Assembly: GCA_037349315.1 (NCBI GenBank)
Contig: JBAIAC010000006.1
Span: forward strand, 58,214,501 to 58,278,500
DNA length: 64,000 nucleotides
Direction of reading: 5' to 3'
Origin: Chelydra serpentina
Taxonomy: Eukaryota > Chordata > Testudines > Chelydridae
A program made the translations under genes and the position numbers. The notes beneath the pieces were generated by a model. That model saw only the letters and a program-made list of their open reading frames with translations. It was not told where the DNA came from and did no database searches. Positions 1 through 13,536 of the stretch are shown one piece after another. Each line of letters starts with the position of its first letter. The stretch's first letter is position 1.

Positions 1-587
1 AAAGCAGTTTTTGATATATGGTAGTAAGATTACAAACTATATACAGGATACTTTGGAACCTATTCACAGGGTTCAAAGTATATACAGCACTTTTAAGAGT
101 TAATGGAGCTGAAAGGAATTTGATAGTTTGCAGAGTTCTTGTGGTGACAATAAGAAAAAATGTCCCTCTGTATCTAATTAGTCTGGGCCACATAAACCCA
201 AAGAAATGTTTTGGTTTAATCAGTCTACAGATTTTCATACTGTGGTAAAAGATATTTAATACATTTATGATATTCAACCAGAAAAGGGACCAAAACGGAT
301 AGATATAAAACTTGGTCCATATGCTCAGATATTTATGGAATTCTCACTGATGTCAATTGGAGCAGGACTTCTGGTTCAAAAGCATTATCCAACACTTGCG
401 TCAGAATAACTGCTTTAAGGTGGCTTGTTTATCACTGTGTTTGGGGCGAGGATGTACATTGTTCACTGCTTGTACAAGAAAAGCAAACCCTTCATCTTCA
501 AACAGATTCTCTGATGCTGCTCTGAGTGGTTGGCTTTCCAAGTTGCCTTTGTTTAACTGAAGGTAACACAGGCAGGAGAGTAGTCTC
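1..587. other. No recognised feature
   Basis: AT-rich unique-looking DNA. The small open frames are not supported by any motif. Confidence 0.6.
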
Positions 588-1799
588 TCTGACACTACAC
601 CCCATATTCTTCAGTGGTATGATTATGTTATGATTATGACATAATTATCATGAAATTTATATAAGATGAGTGATGTAAGGTGTCATGGGAAAAGTTATGA
701 TTTGCTAGATATGATTATCCTATTTATGGGCATGTATCATTTTTGTATCTGAAGTTATGAATATTGACTATGTATCTTTATTTCAAATGTGCTTTCTCTG
801 GAAAACACCTAAAGCCAGCCTTTCTGGTACAACAATGAAGAAGCCAGACAGTGCTAATAGCTCATCAGCAAAGACAATGGACTGTGAAAAAGATGAGCCT
901 TCCTGTAAACATTTTGTCTGGCCTGTAGGTAATGGCTACTATGACTTAGCAAGAGCATGTGACCACGCCACATGATACTGAACTCCATTTTGCGTACCTG
1001 TATTTTTCCACAAACTGGGATGGGAACTGTTTTGGAACAAAGGGTGCCCGTCATAGGCAAAAGCTATCTAAAGTGGGGTGTGACATCATCTACGGGCCTC
1101 ACTCTCCACACAAGGACACTCCTAGAAACACCTGAGAAACAAAGACAGAAATGAGGGAGTGCTGGTCCCAGGCTAAAGGGATTTCTAGCCTGTGTATGGA
1201 AACCTGGTGGACTGCTTGTATCATCAACCAGGGTGAGAAATTACTAATTCATATCCAATCTTGCTAGTATTTTAGGCTTAGTTTGTGGTTTTGTTTATTT
1301 ATTAGGCAATCTGTTTTGATCTGTTTGCTATCACTTATAATTAGTTACAATCTATCTTTTGTCATTAATACACTTGTTTTTTGCTTTATCTAAACCAGTG
1401 TGCATTTGAGTGAAGTGTCTGGGGAAAATCTCATCTTGGTTAACACAAGTTTGTTGCATATTCCTCTCCACATTGAGAGAGAGGCAAACTGGGTAATAAA
1501 TTCATACTGGTTGGGGTTTGGACCAAGGCAGGACAGTACAGCTCTGGCGTCTTAGGCTGGGGAAGTGGGGGTTATTTAGGCTGTAGCCTCTCGATTGTTG
1601 GTTCATGCAGTGGCTGGCTGCAGCCTGCATGCAACTGCAGCTGGGTGTCCCTGCCTGTGTGAGTGCTGGTGGGAGTGTAGGACTGGGAGCGGCCTACAGC
1701 TTGTCACCACAGCATAGTGCTGAGAGGGAGCCCAGGCTGGTAAGTCAGAGAGCTCAGTGATACCCCATTTCCAGGTGGCACCCGGGGGAACCCGTCACA
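588..1799. mobile_element. Solo LTR (TGTGAC...GTCACA type), 1.2 kb
   Basis: The element starts TCTGAC (probably mutated TGTGAC), ends GTCACA, and is flanked by a 5-bp duplication GTCTC at 583-587 and 1800-1804. No coding sequence is visible. Internal blocks near 1370-1410 resemble the element at 41126-42191, which has the same ends, so the two are one family. Retroviral versus Gypsy origin cannot be decided. Confidence 0.65.
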
Positions 1800-2621
1800 G
1801 TCTCCACACCCCAGGACTAGAGATTTACAACTACCCACAAAAGACGTCAGGCTAACAGCCATTTATCTGGAGCTCTCAGTAAAAATGTATACTTCTTAGA
1901 ATTGTGTCTTTTACCTGAAAGTCTTTGTTTGTGCAGCATCTGTACCTAATTTAAGAACAAAATCTTGTGGGTGAAATATTTAGCTAGGGTAAATGGGCAT
2001 AACTACTGCAGTCAATGGAATCTGTCTTCAACAACAGAAGATCTGGCACAGTATCTTCAGTTAATATGCGAATACATTTTTAGATGTTTGAGGTGTACGG
2101 AGTGATCTGGAAATGTGGAAAGCAATATACCCCCATACTGCTATCAGGACTGGAGGGGATGAGGGATTGAAAAATATATGGTTGGCCTTCATTAAACCAA
2201 AACGAGTTTATGCTCACAGACAAATTCTGACTCAGACCATTTCGATATTCAAAGTTGCACCAAATGTTACTCAAGGTGTGACTTTAAACTGATACAATTA
2301 TACCACAGCAAAACTCAGTATGGCCATTCTAAATTTGATCTAAAACTGGTTAATATTGATTTATTTTAGCTCAGGTTAATCTAAGTCAATACCCACTGGC
2401 CTAATAGATAGGGGGAAGCAATATGCATTATATATCTAGAATTTAGTAAGGCTTTTGACACAGTCCCATATGATATTCTCATAAGGAAACTAGGGAAGTA
2501 TGGTCTAGATGAAGCTACTGTAAGGTGGGTGCACAACTGGTTGAAAGTCCATACTCAAAGATAATGGTTCCTTATCAAACTGGGAGGACATATCAGGGGT
2601 CAGTCCTGGGTCCGATACTAA

Positions 2622-2947
2622 CACAGGGGCTGACTTCCGGCCCCGCCCGTGGGTGCTGTCACCCGGCGTCGGGGGCGGGGCCCCGCCCGATCCCGGGCCC
2701 CGCCCCCGATGCCGGGCGACGTTGTGGGGCCCCGCCCCTGACGCCGGGCGACGTTGCGGGGCCCCGCCCCCAACGCCGACGCAACGTTGCCCAGCGTCGG
2801 GGGCGGGGCCCCACAACATCTCCCAGTGCCCAGTAAGTTTGCCACGGGTCCGGGGCGGGCGGGGAGTTGCCGGTGGGTGCAGAGCACCCACCAATTTTTC
2901 TCCGTGGGTGCTCCAGCACCGGAGCACCCACGGAGTCGGCGCCCCTG
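2622..2947. mobile_element. Non-autonomous hAT element, CATAGGCGCCGAC-type ends, with internal minisatellite
   Basis: An 8-bp duplication GATACTAA (2614-2621 and 2948-2955) flanks 326 bp with 13-bp imperfect terminal repeats (CACAGGGGCTGAC and GTCGGCGCCCCTG). The inside is about 75% GC and holds several copies of a roughly 45-bp unit with GGGGCCCCGCCCC and GCGACGTTGC, one of them inverted. The right part, with GTGGGTGC...GCACCCAC palindromes, matches the copy at 14508. Confidence 0.85.
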
Positions 2948-3515
2948 GATACTAATCAATATTTTTATTAACAACTTTGATAATGGAGAGTATGCTTATA
3001 ATATTTGCAGATAACACCAAGATGGGAGGGGCTGTGATCACTTTGGAAGACAGGATGAGAATTCTAAATGACCTTTGATAAATTGGAAAATTGGCCTGAA
3101 TTCAACAAAATGAAGTTCAATGAAGATGAGTACAAAGTACTACACTTGAGAGAAAAATCAAATACACAACTATAGCTGGGAATAACTGGCTAGGTGATAC
3201 CACTGCTGAAAAGGATGCGGGGGTTACAGTGGATCACAAATTGAATATGAATCAACAATGTGATGCAGTTGCAAAAAAGGCTAATATTCTGGGATGTATT
3301 AACGGAAGCATTGTATGTAATATGCTGGAGGTTATTTGCCTTGCTCTAGTCAGCCCTGGGTGAGGGCCCAACTGGAGTACCATGTCCAGTTATGGGTGCT
3401 ACACATTAGGAAAGAGGTAGACAAATTGGAGAGAATCCAGAGGTGAGCAACAAAAATCATAAAACGTTTAGAAAACCTGACCTGTGCGGAAAGGTAAAAA
3501 AACTGGGCATGTTTA

Positions 3516-5116
3516 TGTCTGTTACAGCTGTCCCCCTGCTGGATTCTTTTTCAATAGTGGCCGCCCCCCTCCCCCCCCCCCCGGCCATGGAACTGACCAA
3601 AGTCACAGCCTGGCCCTGCTCATGAAAATGGCTTGTACAGACTAACTGGAGCCATTGCTCTGCCTAGGGAGGAGGCTTCTTGCTCCTTTGTTCGGTTCCT
3701 TTGTTCAGACCCGGGCTCGGTGTAGGGGTGCTCTGCCCAGGTATGCAAGACCTAAAGTGGCCACATAGCTGAGCATATGAGTCATACCTGTGGCTCAGAA
3801 CTTGCCCAGGCATGCCTATGCTTACCTGTAGTTTTCCCTGCTCTCTCCCTCCTCCCCTGTATCCAGAGAAGCCAATCAAAAGTACTGGTGGGAAACTGCC
3901 TAAGTTTGCCTTTAAAACCAGACATTTTCTGATCAGACCCCTGGAGAAGTTCCTTGCCTTGCCACCTGGTCTGATCAGCTAGGGGTCTTGGGAGGCCCTC
4001 TCCCCGCTCTCGTTTGTTTTTTGAGCGTACCCCCGTTTTAAACTCCCCTCCCACGAACAACGAATTTGTGCCTGGAGATCTCCTGATTATTGTAAGCGAA
4101 TTGAGTTTTCTCTGCTTGTTGCTGTCCTGGGAAGTGGTAAGGAAAAACCTCTTTCACACTTCCCTTGTTTTAACTGCTGGCTTTCTTTCCCCAGCAGGCA
4201 GACTCCTTGGTCTGTATTAGGTTTAGCTTTTAGTCTAGATAAATTGTAGTTTCATTTTGCATAGCTGTGGTTAAATTTGCTTTAAAGAATTGTTTGTATT
4301 GTGTTCTGTTACTTGCTAACTTGTGTAGTCTTGGTTAAGTTAAATCATAGATAAGATTTTACTGTGTTCTGTATAATTGTGGTTAAGTCTGTCTTCCCGC
4401 TGCCCAAACCCCCCAAGCTCGCCCATGTCTCCCCCCGAGCTCCCCAGTCTCATTGCAGTCTCTCTGCTGTTTAAACTTGCAGCCTGTCTGCTCTCTGTGT
4501 CTCCCTCAGTTCAAATCTCCCTCCACAGCGCCTCTGCCTTTGGTCTCTGCTCCACCACGTGTCTTCCCCCCACCCCAACCTCATTTCTCTACCACTGCCT
4601 TTCTCTCTCTCTCCCCTAATCCCTTCCACCACGTGCTCAACCCCCCCCACTTCCTATAGCTGCCAAGCCTCAATTGCATTACTAAAGCCTAGCATAAAAA
4701 CCCCATTGGTTACTTTCCTTTTCCAATCTAACACACCTCACATTTTACATTTACACCACTGTGACCCATTTTTACCTAAAGTTATTGGTTATTTAACACA
4801 TTTTACCCATAACTGTTAGTTGATTATATGCTGCTGTGACACACCCTTTACATAGAAATTGTTAGCTACCTGTTACATTTATACTTCAGTGTTAATTGGT
4901 TACCAACTGTATTGTACCCCACTGTGTTGTACCCCACTATTGAAACCCCCTATCCTGTTTACTAAAAGAAACCCCTCCCCAATTGTCTACCTTAACAAAC
5001 CCCATACCCCTCACTATTGAATTTTCCCTGTTTTTATATTCTCTTAATAAAGTTTATTTTGCACCCCACCCGTGCAGTAATTGTCCCCCAAGATCCCCTA
5101 CCTGCTGGCAGGGACA
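3516..5116 (+). mobile_element. Solo LTR, 1.6 kb, inserted in CR1
   Basis: Ends are TGTC and GACA, and a 5-bp duplication GTTTA lies at 3511-3515 and 5117-5121, interrupting the CR1. An AATAAA at 5046-5051 about 70 bp from the right end supports plus orientation. It holds a pyrimidine-rich stretch at 4390-4660 and no coding sequence. Ends and TSD length fit an endogenous retrovirus LTR left after LTR-LTR recombination. Confidence 0.75.
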
Positions 5117-5496
5117 GTTTAGTCTTGAGAAAAGAAGGCTGAAGGGGGACTTGGTAAGTATTCAGATATGTTAAGGACTGTTATAAAGAGGACGGTGATC
5201 AATTGATCTCCATGTTTACCAAATGTTGGACAACAAGTAATGGGCTTAATCTTCAGCAAGTGAGATTTAGGTTAGATATTAGGAAAAACTTTCTAACCAT
5301 AAGGATAGTGTTAAACTCTGGAATAGCCTTCCAAGGGAGGCTGTGGAATCCCCATCATTGAAGGGTTTTTTTTTAAAACAGGTTGGAAAAACATCTGTCA
5401 GGGATGGTCTAGGTTTATATGCCTCCATGTTGGGTGCTGGACTTGATGGTCTCTCGAGGTCCTTTTCAGCCCTCCATCCTATAATTCTATGATTCC

Positions 5497-8400
5497 ATAA
5501 ACCAGGTTACAATGAAATTTAGAACATTCACACAGGGTTTTATACCAATTTAACTAAATTAGGTTTTATATCAGAATAAAGTTAAACTGGTGCAACTTAA
5601 AATATAGGCAAAGTGTAAACAGGTGCAACTCCACTGCTTCAATAGGCCTGCATACGTCTGAATTTTTCACCAAATTGTCATCAGTTAGGATCTCAATACA
5701 TTTTATTTTAAATAAGAACAAACTCTTTCCTATTGCAATCATAGATCATATCAGTCAATTATGTCATCCTAAAATAGATAGCACAAGATCCATAAGTTCT
5801 ACAGTTTTAGGCTAACTCCAGATCTGGCATAAGTGGGTTCAACTGCACTATCCTTAATGGAATTGTAACCAATTAGTTAGGCCCTTTGCTTTTAGCTAAT
5901 TTTGTTTCTTGGTTTATCTCTTTAGGTCAGTTGTGGAAGGACTGCAAGAAATTTAGAATTGATGTTGTATGTTCCACTTCTTGAATGAGTCTAGAAAATT
6001 GGTCAGTTTAACTAATTCTTGCCATATTTTTGTCACATGCATTTCCAAGACATCCATTACTGAAGTATCTGATTATTCAAACTATAATTGTGTGGCTTTC
6101 CATGCATGCCATGTCTACACGCTCAAATGAAGAACAGAAGGAAAACAATAATTGTCAGACCTCCATGGAAAGAAATTCAGTGTTTATGTCACCAGTTCAG
6201 TCCGTGTCATATTCAAAACCACCATCATCCTAAAATACCAGCTACCAGTGCTAGCCTAACACACTATATGGGCCTAATAACTCTTTGTAACAGTTAACAG
6301 TAACCTCTGAGCTGGGAGACTATACGAGAACACATGAAAGTAATGTAGAAAAGCAACATTAACTGGCAAACAATAAAAGGCCCCTTCTCCCACCCATAAA
6401 AAAACCTTCTTCGGCTATCTATATAAAGCCAGGCAAGGCTTCAAAAGACTTTGAATGCTTTATGCAGCTATAATAATACCCTCATTTTCAAATTAGCTAT
6501 CTTTGCTTTAAAATAATTGATAAGAAAAGGTCAGTTTGTGCCCTAGCCTTATCTTTTTCACAGCACTGAAAGTCCCATTGTTTTGTTTAATAAAACCACT
6601 AAGAAACGTTACTCACCAAAACTGCAGTCATTTAAGTAAGATTCTTCTGTTAACAGATGTTCATGAATCATGAAGTTCACCCTTCCCCACACCATGCCTG
6701 AAGATGGTATCCTTACCCCCCATTTGAAATCAAGGTCAGTCATAAGGGTGCAAGTCACATTTTACATTAGTACAGTTAGAGGTGAGATTCTGTGCTGCAC
6801 CCCTAAGAACTCACAACCAAGGGCAAAGGAGGGGTGAGACTAAAGTTACTACAAGCCACCTTTGCACCCTCCCAGTCCTGGGAAGCTCCAGGGCCTGGGG
6901 AGTCCCTTGACATAACTTACACAGCCCTGAGACTTCAAGTTATGGCAGCCTCCCCAGGCTGCCCTATGGGTTGCAGCACTGCTTGGCATCTCCATAGAGC
7001 TGCATGCTGCAACCCTGCCTTCAGCATGTCCTGGAGGGTGATTGCATCAAGAAGAAAATACGTATTTGATTATGAACTGAAAATATTCTCCCTGACCCAC
7101 ACCCTGAGATTTTTAAACCAAGGAATCCAAGCCAGCTCATCGTTACATGGAGAACAGGACAGGAGAATGACTGGCTCTGCCTGAACCAAAGGGAGCAAAG
7201 GATGGCTCCCTTCCCCCTCAGAGCCACTCTTGGCATCCCAGGAGAGAAGAAAACTAGAAGAACTAACAATCAGTTCCGGTTCCCTGATTCTCTTCCTCAA
7301 CCCAGGTAGGAATAGCTTTGAGTCTACTCTACCTTGCTTCAGTTTGCTATGGTTTCCAAGAGACCATGGACCAGCTGGGAACAGCCAGAGAGCAGCATGA
7401 ACCAGTCAGTCTTTGTCCCTGCCTTCAACACACACTTCCTTATTAACTGACATGTCCCCTCTGGCAGGGACTGCGAAGAGGGAAACATAAGCAATTTTAA
7501 AATCAGAGGTATTGTGTGGCGGTTGATACAAAGTCCTACACTATCACCAATAAGGCAGAATCTGTTATGAGGGGCCAAGACACTTGAAAACATTCCTCAA
7601 ACTTCTCCAACCCTCTTGTAGTCTAAGATGAAATCCACCATTTGAAAAGCTCTCCCAACTTTCTTATGAACCATGCACACATACAAACGGACACCTGGTC
7701 ATCTGTAGAAATTGAACCTGGGACTTCCAGCACCAAAACCACAAGACCTCTACTACTTGGGCCAAAGGACTGTCTTCATTTGCTGGCAGCAAAAAAGTAT
7801 ACTTCTATTGTAACTGGGACAGTCACTAGAGGGAGACATGATCACACACTGAGTCAGTGCTTTACATATTTAGACAAACTTACTACAGAAGTTAGAGTCC
7901 CGTTTGGGGTTCCCTTTTGTAATACACACTGGCCACATACACAAAGGTGATGAGCAGGTATTGTATCTGGGACCTTTACCATTTGAGTTGTAAGTAGCAG
8001 GATGATATAGTTGTTGGGTCAACCACTAGAGGGAGATATGATTATACATGTGTGTATGTGTGCACGCACCCATGTACATGCACACACACAGAGAAATGTT
8101 TTCAATTTTGCCCCACTAAGATATGGATAATTGCCAATAGCAAGTTATTGCTACTCAAAGAGAGCCTTCATTGGCTATCACTTTGCTGTAGTAATTCTCT
8201 TAGATTTTCCAGGGATCAAGTATGTAGTATTTTTGTGTCTGACCTTACCTGACCCAAATTGCTTCAGACCACAGCTCCCCTCTTATACAGCATGTATATA
8301 ATTTCTCCCTCTTCCACCCAGAAACTTTTTTTGGCCACACATTGATATGGTAGTTAACAATGAAGAGATCTTTTTGCTTGTACATAGAATTTGGAGGCAG

Positions 8401-9565
8401 GTTTTGTAATATTGCTAAACTTCTCAGCACAGAAAACCTCCTGAGCATCTTGCACTCAGTGAAACCTGCTTTCAGTGGCCACTCAAGAAACCTACAGAAA
8501 TTAACTGCTTTATTTCAATGGTCTTCTAATATAAGTGGAGCAGAACTGTGCTCACTATGGTTTCAATTGTGGCTTTGCCATGAGCCCTGAGCAAGGGTCA
8601 ACAAGTTGTTTTGTTTGAGGAGTCAGAATGTGATTCTCAGTCACAATCTGGTTCCGAGTTCCTCTCTCATTTCCCTGGCACAACAGTTACATTGCGCTGG
8701 CTGGTGCACAAGGTAGAACTGAAGGGAAGAGCTACTGCTTCACCCACTACCCCCATCTGCCTACATAGGGAGCAGCAGTACCATAAGACTGTTCTCCCCG
8801 CTGTGATACAAATGGCCTGTGCAAAGGTAACTCCCTTATGCCACCTTTCGCCTTTGGACAGGTGTATAAAACACCTTGTAACTGAGCCCTATCTTTGGGG
8901 GTACTTTGGGACAGTTCCTTAGGGTCTTGTTTAGAAAGAGAGAAATCCCAATCCATTTTTCATAATCTGGTGAGAAAATTCAATTATGACTAAAGATGAC
9001 AAAAATTTTCTGAGGAATATGCTTCAGTGCCATATGAATGCACTAAGTGCATACTGACACAAAAGAAAACTACACCAAGTTCTTTAGGAGGAAGGTAGAA
9101 GCATAGCTGCTGAAAAAGTAGCAGAAAGTCATTTCCCCAGTTATGCATGTGAGTCCAGGTTCTTGAATTTAAAGCTGACGTTACTTGCTTTTACAAGCAC
9201 ATTAATCATTTTGGTGTGTCATTTAACAGCCATATCAAATACAGTTAAGGGCAGAAAAACAAACTCACATATTCTTTACAAAAACATAGCTGACAGCAGA
9301 GGCAATTATTATCTGTGTTTATATAAACATTAGTGAGACTTTTTAAAAAAAAATCTGGTGATCAAAATGTATCACCCGTTTACAATTTATTTGGATTGTA
9401 CTTCAGAAAAGGAGTTGGTATAATCTTAGACAATGCTTCCTTAGAATCTGTCCTGACTTTTGATATTTTCTTGGTGCCAGATTTGACTGCCACTCTACCT
9501 TGAAGTCTGCTGTCTTTCGTTTTACTACTGAGATTGTGACACATTCCCTTAGCGGCTTAGCAATT
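5497..9565. other. Mostly unannotated AT-rich DNA
   Basis: No gene or well-defined element seen. A motif CACTAGAGGGAGA-ATGAT occurs twice, at about 7813 and 8024, and a short TG/CA-rich stretch lies at 8047-8090. The minus strand at 7690-7770 has a weak tRNA-like promoter resemblance (CCAGGTTCAATTT) and may be an old SINE. Confidence 0.5.
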
Positions 9566-9654
9566 AGCCCAGATCTTCAGCTAGCATAAATTGGTGTAAT
9601 TCCACTGAAATCAATGGAGTTATGGCAATTTGTGCCAGTTTAGGATCTGAGCCT
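9566..9654. repeat. Palindromic MITE-like repeat (AGCCCAGATC... family)
   Basis: An 89-bp imperfect palindrome begins AGCCCAGATCTTCAGC and ends GGATCTGAGCCT, with a central TCAATGGAG motif. Related, more decayed pieces are at 9906-9990, 14175-14240, 20415-20475, 26025-26100, 30650-30830 and 39453-39564. Confidence 0.5.
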
Positions 9655-11478
9655 ACTTTTTCTGTTAGGTAAGATCACAGAGTTGGTTACACTGTGTTTT
9701 TACATGAACACTTACCTATACCTACATCGTATGTGTCTGTGTAATACTGATTAATGGAATATATTTACTGCAGATATTATTTTATAACACAGCATTGATT
9801 TTTTTTCAGTGCTACTTGCTGCTCTGCCATAATGAGGAAGTCAGCAGTCAGAAGAATGAGCTCAGTTACCGGAAATCTACAACATTTCATTGCCACTTTC
9901 TGCACAAAGGCCCTGATCCTGCAAACGATTCTATATGAACACATTCCCATTTAGGTCAATTAGGCAGTATGCCCATGTGAAGTTAACCTAAGTGTGTATG
10001 GGACAGGAGGACAAGGGGTTTTTGCAAATTTTTACAAAATGTAATTCTTGTTGACTCTCAAACCTACAGTCAAATAAGGTGTTGAGGAGGTGATGGGAAG
10101 GAGTCATACAGCACTGGTGTAATGACAGAATGTGTATAGTCATATTTCAGATTATTATACTAAAACTGAAGGAGTATAGGAGAATTTAGATTGGTGGCTA
10201 GCCATAAGTTTTAGTCATACCAAAACATATCTGCTTTTAACTATTATTTTAAGACAGTAAGAACTAATTAAGATCAATTAAGCTTTAGTTTTCAATGGCT
10301 ATTAGTCAGGATGGGAAAGGATGGTGTCCTTAGCCTCTGCTTGCCCGAAGCTGGGAATGGGCGTCGGGATTGATCACTTGATGATTGTCTGTTCTGTTCA
10401 TTCCCTCTGTGGCACCTGGCATTAGCCACTGTCGGAAGGCAAGATCTGGGCTAAATGGATCTTTGGTCTGACCCAGTATGGCTGGTCTTATGTTCTAGTA
10501 AATAAAGAATTAAATGTTTTGAAGTTTGCTTACTATAAGTGATAGGGGCGTGCTGTTAGTTGTGAACATTTAGAGCCACTATTTAGGGTGGCCATTAGCG
10601 TATAGTAAGGACATCAAGTCTGTGTAAACAGGAAATAAAAATAATCTCCAATTCACCCCAGCTAAGGAGACCTGGGTCTCTGTGATCAGTACAGAGGGAG
10701 AAAGAGAAGAGTTAGATTTTTAAGATTTAAGTAGCAATTCTTATCCATTTCCTGTTCTGTTTTCCCTTCCCTTTAGAAGGGGCTCAGTCTGATACCTCTT
10801 ACCAAATCAAATCCATTTGAGATTTGTGCAAATGGCTGCAACTTGCTGTAACATATGTGAGTTTTGGAGGCACACTGAAGGTTTGGCCCCACACACTTAT
10901 TTTACTTTATTTCTGTAGCTTTTGTCCTTTTTTTTTTTTACACTATGTCTGATGCTAAAATTTCCATGATCAGGCACAAGGGACTCAATTTATACTCCTT
11001 TCAAGAACTTTTAGAAACTGTTATTTGGAAAGAAGATAGGAGGGGTCTGGCATAACTTTCTCTTCTTGTTTCTTCCTATGTGGACTTAGAAAAGGGGGGA
11101 GTGTGGAGCAGTGTATCACATCCCCCCAACCCCTCAATGGGAGTCGTGCCAGTAGCATTCTCACATCTCCATGTTTGATATTATTGAGATGAAATGGCTG
11201 GAGGATTAAAGATTCAGCTGAGTTAACCAGAGTAGCAGAAGAACTACATGAAATTGCCATAATTTCCTAAACAGAAGTGGTGAATTATTGTCAGGACACC
11301 AGCAGTCAGGGGGTAAAAATGAAGTATCAATACAGTCTGTAAATACATAGTATTTTTCTCCACAGGACTCCTGCCTTTTCCAAAGCACAGGATGGATGGA
11401 GGTCAGGGAATAAATCAGGATTGTGTAGTGAATGAAGCTGTTTTCTCCAGGATCCTTGTCTGATTTGTTGCAGCAGTT
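9655..11478. other. Unannotated apart from the CR1 tail at 10327-10498
   Basis: AT-rich sequence with a decayed palindromic repeat at 9906-9990. No coding evidence. Confidence 0.5.
10327..10498 (+). mobile_element. CR1-family 3' end fragment
   Basis: The segment runs from CCTTAGCCTCTGCTTGCC to TCTTATGTTCT and is closely related to 37778-37955. The motif order (CTGTTCTGTTCATTCCCTCT, then CTGACCCAGTATGGC) is one I recognise as a common reptile CR1 3' tail; 5' truncation is normal for LINEs. Confidence 0.7.
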
Positions 11479-12010
11479 GTGAGGTGTGCAGTGACTGAGG
11501 CAGGGCATTGCAGGAAGAGAAAAGACAGTCTCATGATTAAGGCAGTTGAATGGTGCCCCAAAGATCTATATTCTATACTTCTACAGAGAGTTCCTATATG
11601 CTGCTGGGCAAGTCATTTAAACCAAACCCCTTGTTCCCCAGTCCTCTTACATACACACTATAGCCAGGGCAGGGTTTGTATGGTGTGCAGTAAAATAAGC
11701 CATGGGATCATACAATAAATGATGAAGATAAAAAGAAATACTGGATAGCTACCTATTCAGTGAGCAACATCCATCCTGTGCACTGAATGAGGCATGGGTC
11801 GTGTGGAAAAAATCATGTTCAAGAGCATACCATAATGCATATGCACAAAGGGGCTGAATTAAGGCAACCTTAATTCTGGCATTTCCTAACTTTTGAGTGC
11901 TTGACTTTGCAACCTTAACCTTCTTTCAATGTAGTTTTTGTGTATATCATTCTATATACAGCACATAAAGTGTTTATAATGAGCAGAGGAAATATTTCAA
12001 ATGGATTTGT
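11479..12010 (+). repeat. Unclassified repeat family with MIR-like block
   Basis: The block 11515-11640 (CTCATGATTAAGGCAGTTGAATG ... GGGCAAGTCATTTAAACCA) is MIR-like. The following 11770-11960 block (CACTGAATGAGGCA ... GAGTGCTTGACTTTGCAACC) recurs in both orientations at 44475-45420. No terminal duplication was found. Confidence 0.55.
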
Positions 12011-13283
12011 CCACCTAACAAAAGAATTACCTGGATTTTGTGTTTTAGATATTTTAAATATATTCTTATAATATTAAATATAAAACCATTTTATTTTTGA
12101 GCATAGTATACTGTGTTTATTCTAGACAAATTTTAAAAAGCATTTATTTTTTAAAGCCAAACATCAGGATCCTCTCTTTCTTTGGCGACAATGTTGGAAG
12201 TTTTAACAGAATGAATTCTTCTGCACGTATAACTGTAGTATACTCCATGGCAGGAAGTCTTTGCACAATTTAACAATGTAAATGGAACAATATGACTGAT
12301 TTTAATTACATCATGCAAATTAAAAAAATAGCAGTAATTATGAGTTTACTCTATGATACCACTAGACAAATGTGTAATTTACTGTAAGACACTAATTGCA
12401 AATCCCAGAACTTTAGTGTACATTTATTTCCCCTGGCATTAATAAGCCACACATTAGTTTAGTATTTTCAAAGTACTTATTATGGAAAGTGACTGACCAG
12501 TGATAAGCAACATTCTAGATGAGCTTTGTAAATTGATCGTTTTTATTTGAGGGGAAATGCATAAAAGCTATTTTGTTGCATATTTGTTGCATACATTCCC
12601 AAAGGCTAGGACAATTTACAGTGCCACTCGGAAACTTGATAAACAGCCGAGCATTTATCTGAAATGCCTTAGTCGTGGAAGAAGATTTTGTTCGGAACTC
12701 TTCTTTTTAGAACCAGAGAAGAGGCTACACCAAACCCACCAAACTTTGTGGATGTTTAGATCCAGGTCAAAACTTAGCAGCAAGATCATAATGAATTAAA
12801 GCAAACCTCCAGGTCCATGCTTCTCCTCCACTAAATTTGAGAAAATTTCAATCCAGTTTAGAACTTTAAAGCTTGAAGGCCTCTCCATTTAAAATCTTTG
12901 GCATTCTCAGAGATTATAAGATTTTCCCAGTGACCATGTACTGGTAGTTTTAGAATAATCAATGATTCTTCATCTTTTCAGGCCATCATGCCATTCAGAA
13001 GAGTAAGAGCTCAGCTGCTTGTGCCAGCCACTTCCAGCTCCAACTCATTCCAATATACAGCTCTAACCTGCAATGAGTTTAGCAGTCCCTTGATCCCTCT
13101 TTTTGTAGTCTTTCTTCCAGCTAGGAAAATTTTCATTTACCAAAAAGCTGCCTTTTGAGGGGGGAAAAAAAAAGTAAGTGTCATGGAGAAGACACACAAA
13201 GCCTCCTGAATAAGTTTCTGTTGTGAGCTAAGGTGGAATCAGAAAAATACCGATAACAGAAGAATCTGTAAAACCTCTAATTA
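12011..13283. other. No recognised feature
   Basis: AT-rich DNA with short open frames only. Nothing resembling an exon with splice sites and conserved coding was found. Confidence 0.5.
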
Positions 13284-13536
13284 GGGCTTGTCTAAACACA
13301 AATGTTGTACCTCTAACTATTCTGGTGCAGTTAAAACAGTATAACCTCCTATACTTACCAAATATAACTTATGCCTGTACGGGAAGGGGGATATAAGATA
13401 TTCTAGTATAAGGAACATTTATACTGATATGGCTGTAGCCATGCTAGGGATTGGATCAGTATAACTTTTCTGGTGAATATTCACACTCCTAACTGAAATA
13501 GTTATTCCTATACAAAAGTTTTGTGCAGACCAGGCC
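13284..13536. mobile_element. PIF/Harbinger-like MITE
   Basis: Terminal repeats GGGCTTGTCTAAAC and GTGCAGACCAGGCC bound 253 bp rich in GTATAAC motifs. Left flank is TTA; the right 3-bp flank is degraded. Ends match the elements at 14850 and 29714. Confidence 0.55.

Larger units (their letters stand above)
2404..5496 (+). mobile_element. CR1 LINE fragment, broken by a hAT element and a solo LTR
   Basis: CR1 sequence from the reverse transcriptase region to the 3' end survives in three pieces: 2404-2621, 2956-3515 and 5117-5496. The first encodes the AFDTVPYDIL-like motif. The last ends with the CR1 3' signature (...CTATAATTCTATGATTCC). The reading frame is destroyed. Removing the two insertions restores continuity at the DNA level, which fixes the order: CR1 first, then the others. 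Confidence 0.85.

Noticed and set aside
2505..2974. Overlapping Pro/Gly/Arg-rich frames on both strands
   Set aside because: They are produced by the GC-rich minisatellite inside the hAT element and are open in several frames at once.
7690..7770. Possible tRNA gene on the minus strand
   Set aside because: Only a loose B-box-like CCAGGTTCAATTT is present and no cloverleaf can be drawn. It is at most an old SINE.
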